Assembly (NCBI GenBank): GCA_021780735.1
Contig: JAJXYE010000121.1
Coordinates: forward strand, 1 to 52,168
Reading direction: 5' to 3'
DNA from: Pseudomonadota bacterium
GTDB taxonomy: Bacteria; Pseudomonadota; Gammaproteobacteria; Xanthomonadales; Rhodanobacteraceae
DNA length: 52,168 nucleotides
The notes below the pieces were generated by a model that ran no database searches, was not told the origin of the DNA, and saw nothing but the letters and a program-made list of their open reading frames with translations. The translations under genes and the position numbers were made by a program. How positions within the stretch are numbered: the first letter of the stretch is position 1; each line of letters starts with the position of its first letter. This document shows, piece after piece, positions 10,465 through 19,321 of this stretch.

Positions 10465-10468
<4 letters not shown>
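9302..10468 (+). CDS. proB: Glutamate 5-kinase
   Basis: This enzyme phosphorylates glutamate to gamma-glutamyl phosphate, the first committed proline step. Residues about 15-270 are an amino-acid kinase domain ([46 protein letters not shown]). Residues about 290-380 look like the C-terminal PUA domain found in E. coli ProB. The tracked ORF runs from 8849, but ATG 9302 overlaps the acyltransferase stop and gives the expected 388 residues. Its own stop overlaps the proA start. Proline feedback inhibition is known for the family but is not visible from the sequence. Confidence 0.95.
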
Positions 10469-11721
<1,253 letters not shown>

Positions 11722-11765
11722 GGGCCGCTTGCGTCACCGTCAGATCCGGCAAGATCCCGGCGGCT

Positions 11766-12248
11766 TCAATCGCGGAAATTGTCGAATTGCAGCGGCAGTT
11801 CCACGTCGGCCTTGCGCAGTTCGGCCATGGCCGCCTGCAGGTCGTCGCGCTTCTTGCCGCTGACGCGCAACTTGTCGCCGTTGATCTGCGCCTCGACCTT
11901 CAGCTTGGCTGCCTTCAGTGCGGCCACCAGCTTCTTCGCCACCGGCTGCTCGATGCCCTGCTTGACGGTGATCTTCTGGCGCGAGCCGCCGAGGTTGGTT
12001 TCCGGCTCGGCCACGTCGAGCGCGCGGATGTCGATCTTGCGCGCTGCCAGCCGGCCACGCAGGATGTCGAGCATCTGCTGCAGCTGGAATTCGCTGGGCG
12101 CGCTCTGCGTGATCACGAAATCGTCCAGCGCGAACGAGACATTCTGGCCCTTGAAATCGAAGCGGGTCGACAGCTCGCGGTTGGCCTGGTCGACGGCGTT
12201 GGTCAGCTCGTGTTTGTCTACTTCGGAAATCACGTCAAAAGAGGGCAT
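11766..12248 (-). CDS. yajQ: YajQ family nucleotide/cyclic-di-GMP-binding protein
   Basis: This 160-residue protein matches the YajQ (UPF0234) family. In Xanthomonas campestris the YajQ homologue binds cyclic di-GMP and works with a LysR regulator to control virulence genes. Family landmarks visible here are MPSFDVISEVDKHELTNAV at the N-terminus, STRFDFKG near residue 29, and KITVKQGIEQPVAKK near residue 93. It is convergent with proA and divergent from the flavoprotein gene that follows. Whether this copy binds cyclic di-GMP is inferred from the relative. Confidence 0.93.
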   Translation of the reverse strand: MPSFDVISEVDKHELTNAVDQANRELSTRFDFKGQNVSFALDDFVITQSAPSEFQLQQMLDILRGRLAARKIDIRALDVAEPETNLGGSRQKITVKQGIEQPVAKKLVAALKAAKLKVEAQINGDKLRVSGKKRDDLQAAMAELRKADVELPLQFDNFRD

Positions 12249-12352
12249 GTCGGTTGCTCGTCGAAGGCGGTGAGCCAGTGTAAGCGATGGCGGCGGTCGC
12301 GGCAGGTGATAATGCGCGGCATGAAGCGCACTAAAGCGAAGGCCGCGACGGC

Positions 12353-13531
12353 ATGAAAGTTGACGTACTGATCATCGGTGCCGGTGCCGCGGGCCTGATG
12401 TGCGCCATCGCCGCCGGTCAGCGCGGTCGCCGCGTGCTGGTGGTCGATCATGCCAACAAGGTCGGCAAGAAGATCCTGATGTCCGGCGGCGGGCGCTGCA
12501 ATTTCACCAACCTGGGCGTCACGCCGGCCAATTACCTGTCTGCGAACCCGCATTTCGCCAAGTCGGCGCTGGCACGCTACACGCCGTGGGATTTCATCGC
12601 GCTGGTTGAGAAGCACCGTATCGCCTGGCACGAAAAGGAACTCGGTCAGCTGTTCTGCGACGATTCCTCGCGGCAGATCGTGCGCATGCTGCTGGATGAA
12701 TGTGCCGCTGCCGGTGTCAGTGTGGAAGCGAATTGCGGTGTGCAGCGCGTGCGCAGGACGGCCGAAGGATTCGGCATCCACACGGCGCGCGGCGAGGTGC
12801 ATGCACAGTCGCTGGTGGTGGCCAGCGGTGGCCTGTCGATTCCCAGCATGGGCGCCAGCGGTTTCGGCTACGAGCTGGCACGCCAGTTCGGCCATGCCGT
12901 CTTGCCGACCCGTGCCGGACTGGTGCCGCTGACCCTGAGCGGCAAGCACCAGGAGCACTATCAGGATCTGGCCGGCGTGGCACTGCCGCTGGCCGCAACC
13001 CGGATTGGCAAACAGCGCTTCCGCGCCGGCCTGCTGTTCACCCATCGCGGCCTCAGCGGTCCGTCGATCCTGCAGATTTCATCGTACTGGCAATCGGGCG
13101 ATGATCTGCGTGTGGACCTGCTGCCCGATGTGGATGCCGGCCACTGGCTGGTCGAACAACGCGCCGCACGACCGCTGGCGGAACTGAAGACCGTGCTGGG
13201 CGAGGCGCTGCCCAAGCGGCTGGCACAGCGTCTATGCGAGCAATGGTTCGAGAGCCGGCCGATGCGTCAGTATCGCGAAGCCGAACTGACCGGTATCGGC
13301 AACCAACTCAACGACTGGCCAATGACCGCCAGTGGTACCGAGGGCTATCGCACGGCGGAGGTCACCCTGGGCGGCGTCGACACCGATGGCCTGTCTTCCA
13401 GCACCATGCAATCCCGGCTCGTGCCCGGCCTGTACTTCATCGGCGAGGTGGTCGACGTCACCGGCTGGCTCGGCGGCTACAACTTCCAGTGGGCATGGGC
13501 CTCGGCGCAGGCGGCCGGCGCGGCGGTCTGA
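12353..13531 (+). CDS. NAD(P)/FAD-dependent oxidoreductase, HI0933/YhiN family
   Basis: The 392-residue flavoprotein starts with a clean Rossmann motif (VDVLIIGAGAAGLMCAIAAG), then GKKILMSGGGRCNFTN near residue 40, both hallmarks of the HI0933/YhiN (BaiN) family. The C-terminus has the second FAD motif, GLYFIGEVVDVTGWLGGYNFQWAWASA. The physiological role is not settled in most bacteria. The start is ATG 12353, preceded by GCATGAAGCGC and no strong Shine-Dalgarno. It is transcribed away from yajQ. Confidence 0.92.
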   Translation: MKVDVLIIGAGAAGLMCAIAAGQRGRRVLVVDHANKVGKKILMSGGGRCNFTNLGVTPANYLSANPHFAKSALARYTPWDFIALVEKHRIAWHEKELGQLFCDDSSRQIVRMLLDECAAAGVSVEANCGVQRVRRTAEGFGIHTARGEVHAQSLVVASGGLSIPSMGASGFGYELARQFGHAVLPTRAGLVPLTLSGKHQEHYQDLAGVALPLAATRIGKQRFRAGLLFTHRGLSGPSILQISSYWQSGDDLRVDLLPDVDAGHWLVEQRAARPLAELKTVLGEALPKRLAQRLCEQWFESRPMRQYREAELTGIGNQLNDWPMTASGTEGYRTAEVTLGGVDTDGLSSSTMQSRLVPGLYFIGEVVDVTGWLGGYNFQWAWASAQAAGAAV

Positions 13532-13670
13532 GGCGAGCCGCCCGAGGCGTCACCTGTCACGGAAAATTCCGGCTTGACGCTGCCGCCCGGCGGCTGCAGC
13601 ATCAACAGGTGCCGTTGGCCTGAGCGCGGCGGTGATCCGGAGCCAACCCTGACATCACACGGAAGAGAGC

Positions 13671-14309
13671 ATGGCCACGATAAAGAACGGCAATCTGATC
13701 GATCCGGAAGTCGAGCTCAAACTCTATCCTTCGATCGAACACGGCGCACTGAGTCACGTCGCTGCGATCGTGATGCACCGGACCGATTCGTCCAGCGCGG
13801 CAGGCACCTTCAGCGCCTATGCCGGCGGCAAGCAGACCGGGGCCCACTTCCTGGTGGACAAACTGGGCAAGATCTACCAGACCGCGAGCGTCGACAAGGT
13901 CTGCTGGCACGTCGGCATCCTGGTTGCCCGTTGCGAGGTGGAAAAGAGTTGCGACCCGCAGGAGCTGAAAACCATCGCGACCTTGCTGCACAAGAAGGGC
14001 GAGAGCTTCAGCACGCGGGCGAAGAACCTGTCGCACCACGAATTGACCAAGACGTACCCGATGCGATACCCGTCCAACAGCGACTCTCTCGGCATCGAGG
14101 TCGTGGGGATGTTTCTGCCGGCGCAGAAGGCCTTTGAAAAGCCGACGTCGGAGCAACTGAAGTCGGTGAAATACCTGGTGGACATCCTGGTCAATTCGTT
14201 CAAGCTGAATCTGCTCAGCGACGTCTATGCGCATGGCGCAATCGCCCGCAAGGAGGTCTCCGAGGGCGCCCAGTTGCTGCACTACCTGCAATCCGGGGCC
14301 AAACCATGA
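13671..14309 (+). CDS. Leaderless N-acetylmuramoyl-L-alanine amidase (amidase_2/PGRP fold), putative antibacterial effector
   Basis: The 212-residue product has the amidase_2 (PGRP-like, zinc-dependent) pattern. There is a first zinc histidine in AIVMHRTDS (H36), a GAHFLVDKLGKIYQ strand, CWHVGI (H80), SLGIEVVG (E143), and a late histidine followed by lysine and glutamate in AHGAIARKEVSEG (H188, K194, E198). Such enzymes cut the bond between MurNAc and the stem peptide. There is no signal peptide, so it cannot reach the wall by Sec; that is the usual state of type VI secretion effectors. Its stop overlaps the start of a small exported cysteine-rich protein, a typical effector/immunity layout. 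Cytosolic peptidoglycan recycling (AmpD-like) or a phage endolysin remnant are alternatives. No secretion genes are in this window. Confidence 0.8.
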   Translation: MATIKNGNLIDPEVELKLYPSIEHGALSHVAAIVMHRTDSSSAAGTFSAYAGGKQTGAHFLVDKLGKIYQTASVDKVCWHVGILVARCEVEKSCDPQELKTIATLLHKKGESFSTRAKNLSHHELTKTYPMRYPSNSDSLGIEVVGMFLPAQKAFEKPTSEQLKSVKYLVDILVNSFKLNLLSDVYAHGAIARKEVSEGAQLLHYLQSGAKP

Positions 14310-14701
14310 GAGTGGCCGCTGCCTTGGCGATGCTGTGCCTGACCGTGCCGCTGGTGTGCTCGTGTCGGCCGGTGCGGAAGGCGAACCGGATCGAGGTCGT
14401 CGCCATCGCCAGGGTGGTTGACCGGAATCAGCCCGACCACGACATGTGCAGCACCCTGACAATGAGCAAGGCGGATGTCGTCCGCTATTTTGCGCTGGCC
14501 GATGTGGTGGACGCGGGCGAGTTCCACGATCAGGCCATCATCCTGCCATGCAAGTACCAGGGCTCGATCAGGATGGGTGGCCACGTGTATCAGTGGGAGA
14601 TATTCGCCGGTGGCGCCGGTTATCTCTACGATGGAGCGGCGGTCAACAAGCGATACGTGTGCCGGGAAAGGTGTCTCGCCGCCTTGCCGAACCTGCAATA
14701 G
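14306..14701 (+). CDS. Small exported cysteine-rich protein, candidate immunity partner of the amidase
   Basis: The 131-residue product begins with a hydrophobic signal (MRVAAALAMLCLTVPLVCSC) ending in a possible lipobox cysteine at residue 18 or 20, so it is likely exported to the periplasm or inner face of the outer membrane. The mature part has four further cysteines, two of them close together at the C-terminus (VCRERC), suggesting disulfides. I recognise no family. It overlaps the amidase stop by four bases (ATGA) and is almost certainly co-translated with it. A periplasmic protein coupled to a wall-cutting enzyme without a leader is what an immunity protein would look like, but this rests on context. 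Confidence 0.75.
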   Translation: MRVAAALAMLCLTVPLVCSCRPVRKANRIEVVAIARVVDRNQPDHDMCSTLTMSKADVVRYFALADVVDAGEFHDQAIILPCKYQGSIRMGGHVYQWEIFAGGAGYLYDGAAVNKRYVCRERCLAALPNLQ

Positions 14702-14791
14702 CCGCGCGCCTGCATTGCTTCGCCGGGCCCGCTGTGGTTCCTGCGCTCAGCCGGTGATGCTGCGTCGAACCACTCGGGGAGACAACCACGC

Positions 14792-15223
14792 ATGTTGATC
14801 CACGGCCAGTGTCATTGCGGCAATATCGCCTTCGACCTGTACTGGGAGCCCGATCCGGCCAGGATCCCCGCACGCGCCTGCAGCTGCAGCTTCTGCAGCA
14901 AGCACGTTGGCGTGTGGACATCCCACCCAGCTGGCAAGCTGAGGATTGCCATCAGGGATCCTGCATTGGTGTCGCCCTACGTCTTCGCTACACGCACCGC
15001 CGAGTTCCACGTCTGCGCCCGTTGCGGTGTTGTACCTGTGGTTACCAGCCGCATCGGCGGGCGTGTTTATGCCGTGGTCAACGTGAACACCTTCGAGGGC
15101 ATCGATTCGGCGCTGCTGCAGCACGCTTCGGCGAGCCTCGATGGCGAGGGCAGGGATGCCCGGCTTGAGCGGCGGCAGCAGAACTGGATCTCCGATGTGG
15201 CCTGTCTCGAGGGCGGCGACTGA
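14792..15223 (+). CDS. GFA family zinc protein (glutathione-dependent formaldehyde-activating/CENP-V fold)
   Basis: The 143-residue protein shows the zinc ligands of the GFA/CENP-V family: GQCHCGNIAFDL near the start, ACSCSFCSKHVGVW near residue 30, and FHVCARCGVVPV near residue 72. Family members include Gfa, reported to speed glutathione-formaldehyde adduct formation, but most are uncharacterised and the formaldehyde role is disputed. A good Shine-Dalgarno (GGGGAGA) precedes ATG 14792. It is followed by an independent-looking dehydrogenase gene. Confidence 0.9.
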   Translation: MLIHGQCHCGNIAFDLYWEPDPARIPARACSCSFCSKHVGVWTSHPAGKLRIAIRDPALVSPYVFATRTAEFHVCARCGVVPVVTSRIGGRVYAVVNVNTFEGIDSALLQHASASLDGEGRDARLERRQQNWISDVACLEGGD

Positions 15224-15336
15224 TCCGATGGCAGAGCCGGACATACCGCCTCCGGCATGGCCAAAAGCCCCCATTTCGCGCATCCTCAACGTCCCGCGTG
15301 CTTGACTGTGCGGCGGACAACGACGAGGGACGCTAC

Positions 15337-16224
15337 ATGAAAGTCGGATTCATCGGCCTCGGTGCCATGGGCGGCGCGATGGCAGGCAACCTGATCGCGG
15401 CGGGTCATGCGTTGACCGTGTGGAATCGCTCCAGCGCATCCTGCGAACCGCTTGCCTTGCTCGGAGCCAGGGTGGCGTCAACGCCCGATCGCGCGGCGCA
15501 GGGCGAGGTGCTGTGCAGCATGCTGGCGAACGACGAAGCGGTGCGCAAGGTAATACTGGACAGCGGACTGCTCGACGCGATGGAACGCGGTACGGTGCAT
15601 GTCAATCACGCGACGGTTTCGCTGGCGCTGACCAGACAACTGGCCAGCGAACATGACAGGCGCGGCCTGGAGTACGTTGCCGCGCCGGTGTTTGGCCGCC
15701 CGGACATGGCGGCTGCGGCAAAGCTCAATATTCTCGCTGCGGGCAAGCCTTCGGCGATCGACAAGGTGTTGCCGTTGCTGCAGGCGATGGGCAGCCAGGT
15801 GTGGCCGATGGGCGAGGCAGCCGAACGCGCCTGCGTGGCGAAGATCGCCGGCAATTTCATGCTGGCCAGCGCGATCGAGAGCATGGCCGAGGCGACCGCG
15901 CTGACCCGGGCCTACGGCGTCAGTGCGGCGGACTTTCTCGAGGTGATGACCAGCACCCTGTTCGCCTCGCCGGCCTACCAGGGCTACGGCAAGCTGATCG
16001 CCGAACAGCGCTTCAAGCCGGCCGGCTTTCCCTTGCCGTTGGGATTCAAGGATGTGGGACTGGCCCAGTCGGCAGCGGAAGCGGCGCGGGTGCCGCTGCC
16101 GTTCGCCGGTGTGCTGCGCGACAGCCTGCTCGAAGCGATGGCCGCAGGCGACGAGGATCTGGATTGGTCGGCCTTGTCGATGGTGGCGGCGCGTCGGGCG
16201 CATCTGGACGAGCGCGGGCAGTAG
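15337..16224 (+). CDS. NAD(P)-dependent beta-hydroxyacid dehydrogenase (HIBADH family)
   Basis: The 295-residue protein fits the 3-hydroxyisobutyrate dehydrogenase family. It has an N-terminal Rossmann motif, MKVGFIGLGAMGGAMAGNLI, a variant substrate loop VNHATVSLALT in place of the usual DxSTxxP, and the catalytic-lysine helix ACVAKIAGNFMLASAIESMAEA near residue 170. The tracked ORF starts at 15298, but ATG 15337 lies just after GACGAGGGA and gives the standard N-terminus. The substrate could be a small 3-hydroxyacid or a semialdehyde (GLYR-like enzymes); it cannot be fixed from sequence. Confidence 0.88.
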   Translation: MKVGFIGLGAMGGAMAGNLIAAGHALTVWNRSSASCEPLALLGARVASTPDRAAQGEVLCSMLANDEAVRKVILDSGLLDAMERGTVHVNHATVSLALTRQLASEHDRRGLEYVAAPVFGRPDMAAAAKLNILAAGKPSAIDKVLPLLQAMGSQVWPMGEAAERACVAKIAGNFMLASAIESMAEATALTRAYGVSAADFLEVMTSTLFASPAYQGYGKLIAEQRFKPAGFPLPLGFKDVGLAQSAAEAARVPLPFAGVLRDSLLEAMAAGDEDLDWSALSMVAARRAHLDERGQ

Positions 16225-16244
16225 CGGTTTCGCCGGCGCTGCGA

Positions 16245-17135
16245 TCAGCGCAGATCGGAGCCGGGCCAGTCCAGCGTGCCGTCGATGACGATATGACTGT
16301 GTCCGCCGGTCCAGATCACTGCGCCATCGATGTGCACGCGCAGCCGTGCATCATGGCCGATCTCGCGGCCCTGGCTGACCGCATAGCCGCGGGCCAGCGA
16401 GCCCTGCGGTTCGGCATGCGCGATGTAGGCGGCAAGCAGCCCGTTGGCGGCGCCGGAAGCGGGGTCTTCGACGATGCCGACGCCGGCCGGGAAGGCGCGC
16501 ACGGCCAGCTGAAAGTCGCTTCCACTGCTCCGCGCAAATGCACAGAGGCCCATACTGTCGCTGGCCTGGGCCAGCGCGAGAATCGCCGCATGATCGGGTT
16601 GCCAGCGGCGCAGGCTGGCTTCGTCGGCCACTTCGGCCAGCCACCAGCGTCGGCCGCCATCGACCAGCGCCGGCGCCAGCGCGCCCGGCTCGACGCCGGC
16701 AAGGCAGGCCGCTAGCAGCGGATGTGCGTCCATGCCGGTTTCCAGAATGCGCTCGCCAGGCGATTGCAGCAGCAACTCGCGATCGGCGCCGTTGCCTGCA
16801 ACGAGGATCGGCAGCACGCCGGCGCCGCACTCCTGCCACAGCAGGCCGTCCCGCGGCGTGGTCAGTCCGCATGCGAGCGCCACATGCGCGCTGCCGATGC
16901 TGGGATGGCCGGCGAATGGAATTTCCTTGTGCGGAGTGAAGATGCGCACGCGATAGCTTGCTTGCGGGTCGCTTGCGGGCAACAGGAAGGTGGTTTCGAC
17001 CAGCGCCGTCCAGCGCGCGAAACGCTGCATCGCCGGGGTGTCCCAGCAATCCGCGCCGATCACCACACCGAGATGATTGCCGCCACCGGGGGTGGCAGCG
17101 AAGACGTCCAGATGCAGGTAGCGGAGCAGGGCCAT
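16245..17135 (-). CDS. PhzF family isomerase-like protein
   Basis: The 296-residue protein belongs to the PhzF family, named after the phenazine isomerase but widespread in bacteria without phenazines. The N-terminal YLHLDVFAATPGGGNHLGVV, the ETTFLLPAS segment with the conserved glutamate near residue 47, RIFTPHKEIPFAGHPSIGSAHV near residue 64 and the C-terminal EDPASGAANGLLAAYI are all diagnostic. No other phenazine genes are present, so it should not be called a phenazine enzyme. It is divergent from the rhomboid gene with about 200 bases between them. Confidence 0.92.
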   Translation of the reverse strand: MALLRYLHLDVFAATPGGGNHLGVVIGADCWDTPAMQRFARWTALVETTFLLPASDPQASYRVRIFTPHKEIPFAGHPSIGSAHVALACGLTTPRDGLLWQECGAGVLPILVAGNGADRELLLQSPGERILETGMDAHPLLAACLAGVEPGALAPALVDGGRRWWLAEVADEASLRRWQPDHAAILALAQASDSMGLCAFARSSGSDFQLAVRAFPAGVGIVEDPASGAANGLLAAYIAHAEPQGSLARGYAVSQGREIGHDARLRVHIDGAVIWTGGHSHIVIDGTLDWPGSDLR

Positions 17136-17336
17136 GGATTCGTTGGGGCCGCAAGCGGCAGTGCAGGGCGCTGCATGATAGCGGTGTGCCGTGGCCAGGG
17201 GCAGTGACGGTTAGGCATATCGGTGCATGGGCAGGAAATAAGCCCGCTCGCAGCCCGCCCGGCGCGCGCAAGGTCGACAAGCCCGGATCGGCAGGCCAAG
17301 ATGCCAGCTTTTGCATCCCTCGCTGCGGAACCGTAC

Positions 17337-17942
17337 ATGCCGATCACCCTGGTCATCATCGCCATTTCCTGCATCGTCTCGTTCATGGCGTTCAACAACA
17401 GTCGCCTGATGAACGACCTGATCCTGTGGCCACCGGCGATCACCCGCCAGCGCGAATATCACCGGTTGGTCACCTATGGCGTGGTGCATGCGGATTTCGG
17501 GCACCTGCTGTTCAACATGGTCACCCTGTTTTTCTTCGGGCAGCAGATGGAGCCGTTCTTCACCCAGATGCTGGGCCCACTGGGATTTGCGCTGTTCTAT
17601 ATCGGTGGGCTGGTGCTCTCGATCCTGCCGACTTACCTGAAGAACCGGGCGAATCCGAATTACCGCAGCCTCGGCGCCTCGGGGGCGGTATCGGCGGTGC
17701 TGTTTGCCTATATCCTGCTGGCGCCGTGGCAACGCATCATCGTGCTGGTCGTACCGATGCCGGCCATCGTCTACGCGCTGCTGTATACCGGTTATTCGCT
17801 CTACATGGATCGCCGCGGGCAGGGCAACGTCAACCACAGTGCGCATCTTTGGGGCGCGGCGTACGGCGTGATTTTCACCCTCCTGGTCAATCACCGGGTG
17901 CTGCCTCATTTCATCGATGCACTGACCCACCCGGGCTATTGA
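17337..17942 (+). CDS. Rhomboid family intramembrane serine protease
   Basis: This is a compact six-helix rhomboid of about 201 residues that cleaves substrates within the membrane. The catalytic serine is in LGASGAVSAVLFA (S116) and the catalytic histidine in NHSAHLWGAAYG (H170). The HADFGHLLFNMVTLF block of the second helix (H51, N60) lines the active site. The tracked ORF begins at 17223; ATG 17337 places a hydrophobic first helix directly at the N-terminus and is preferred, although ATG 17301 remains possible. The natural substrate is unknown. Confidence 0.92.
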   Translation: MPITLVIIAISCIVSFMAFNNSRLMNDLILWPPAITRQREYHRLVTYGVVHADFGHLLFNMVTLFFFGQQMEPFFTQMLGPLGFALFYIGGLVLSILPTYLKNRANPNYRSLGASGAVSAVLFAYILLAPWQRIIVLVVPMPAIVYALLYTGYSLYMDRRGQGNVNHSAHLWGAAYGVIFTLLVNHRVLPHFIDALTHPGY

Positions 17943-18077
17943 ATCGCGCTGCCACGGTTCGACCTGCTGTGCTTCGGCGGTCGCGCATGAATGATTCTTG
18001 CACTGCATAGTGCCGTGGGTGGGCGAGGCGCGCATACTGGGTCAGGCTTTCATCGACCACCGCAGGAGAACCAGCGC

Positions 18078-18725
18078 ATGGCTATGACACGCAAGTCGGC
18101 TACCGGGAAGGCCGCGGCAGGGAAGGCGATTGTCGGCAAGGCTGCCATCAAGACCAAGGCGGCGAACAAGCCGGCACCACGCAAGGCAGCCGCAAAAAAG
18201 GCGGCACCCGGGAAAGCGGTGGCGAAGAAGGTTGCGCCGAAGAGAGTTGCAACCAAGAAAGCGGCGCCGAGGAAGTCGGCAGCGAAGAGTGCGGCCACGG
18301 CGAAGGTCAGCGCGAGGAAGGCTGCCTTGAAGAAAGTGACGGCAGGGAAGGCTGCTGCCGCAACACCGCTGAAAAAGCCGGCAACCGTGAAGAAGACCGC
18401 CATCAGCGACCTTGGCAGGAAAGTCGTCGCCGGCAAACCGGTCGCAACGCGCACGGCGCCGACAAAGGTTGCGACAGGCAAGCGCGCCCCGGCCGTGGAT
18501 GCGCCGATCAAGCACATCAGTCCGGAAGAGGCGGTGGCGCACATCCAGGCGCTGCTGAACGCCAAGCACGAACGTGTGCAGCAAGACCCGGGCTGGCCCG
18601 GTGCCGGTGCCGCGACTTCGGCGCCGGGTGGTGCGGCGCTGCATCCGGCAGCAATCGCCGATGCCGCTGGCGATGGCCGGGTCAAAGCTCCACAGCGCAA
18701 CGATCAGGCCAAACGCAAGGGGTGA
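18078..18725 (+). CDS. Histone H1-like lysine/alanine-rich protein
   Basis: The 215-residue protein is built for about its first 150 residues from KKA/AAKKA-type lysine-alanine-proline repeats, like the C-terminal tails of eukaryotic H1 and bacterial proteins such as AlgP and HctB. It should bind DNA non-specifically and compact it. A less repetitive C-terminal part contains HISPEEAVAHIQALLNAKHERV, a short predicted helix. ATG 18078 follows CGCAGGAGAACCAG and is preferred over the tracked start at 17991. The low-complexity coding region is prone to slippage and length variation between strains. Confidence 0.85.
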   Translation: MAMTRKSATGKAAAGKAIVGKAAIKTKAANKPAPRKAAAKKAAPGKAVAKKVAPKRVATKKAAPRKSAAKSAATAKVSARKAALKKVTAGKAAAATPLKKPATVKKTAISDLGRKVVAGKPVATRTAPTKVATGKRAPAVDAPIKHISPEEAVAHIQALLNAKHERVQQDPGWPGAGAATSAPGGAALHPAAIADAAGDGRVKAPQRNDQAKRKG

Positions 18726-18861
18726 TCGGTTCTTCATCGTGGCCGCCACGACAAAGACCCGCGTACGTGCCATGCGGCCACCCGGAAACCGGCAGGGACT
18801 CAGTACCCGTTCAAGCGCAATGGACTACGGTGGCATCGTCACCGCCGTTGGGAGCTGGATC

Positions 18862-19290
18862 ATGAAACGCCTGTTGGCCGGCCTTGCACTGATGACTGCC
18901 GCGGCAGCGCTCTCGGGCTGCTACTACGATCCTGGCTACAGCTATGTGCGCAGCTCCGGCTACGCCGGCGACGCGTACTATGGCCGCGGAAGCGATGCCT
19001 ATTACGCCGCGCCTGGCTACTACGATGGCTATTACGGTGGCGGTTACTACGGCAATGCGTATTACGGCGACGGTTACTACGGCTGCTGCTACGGGCCGGC
19101 GCTGGGCATCGGCGTGGTTGGCGGTTATTACTCACGGCCCGGTTATCGTCACCATGACGACGATGATCGTCGTGGTTATTCGCATGGTGGATATCATGCT
19201 CAGGGCGGGCGTGGCCGGCCGCCATCCTCCCGTCACTCGCGCGGCGGCGACCATCCGCGCGGTGGAGAACGTCACGATCACCGCCACTAG
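18862..19290 (+). CDS. Tyrosine/glycine-rich lipoprotein
   Basis: The 142-residue product has a lipoprotein signal (KRLLAGLALMTAAAALSGC) with a clear LSGC lipobox. It is followed by many YYG/YYGDGYYG repeats and then a histidine-, arginine- and aspartate-rich tail (HHDDDDRRGYSHGGYH). Similar short exported Tyr/Gly-rich proteins occur in Xanthomonadales, but I know no function. The polar His/Asp tail could bind metal or polyanions. ATG 18862 is preceded by GGGAGCTGG. The frame also contains an upstream extension from 18574 with no signal, which I reject. Confidence 0.8.
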   Translation: MKRLLAGLALMTAAAALSGCYYDPGYSYVRSSGYAGDAYYGRGSDAYYAAPGYYDGYYGGGYYGNAYYGDGYYGCCYGPALGIGVVGGYYSRPGYRHHDDDDRRGYSHGGYHAQGGRGRPPSSRHSRGGDHPRGGERHDHRH

Positions 19291-19321
19291 ATCGGCCTGA
19301 CCATTCGGGCAAAATCGAGGC

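Noticed and set aside
16351-17316. 321-residue minus ORF overlapping the PhzF gene
   Set aside because: The PhzF frame has all family motifs; this is its shadow.
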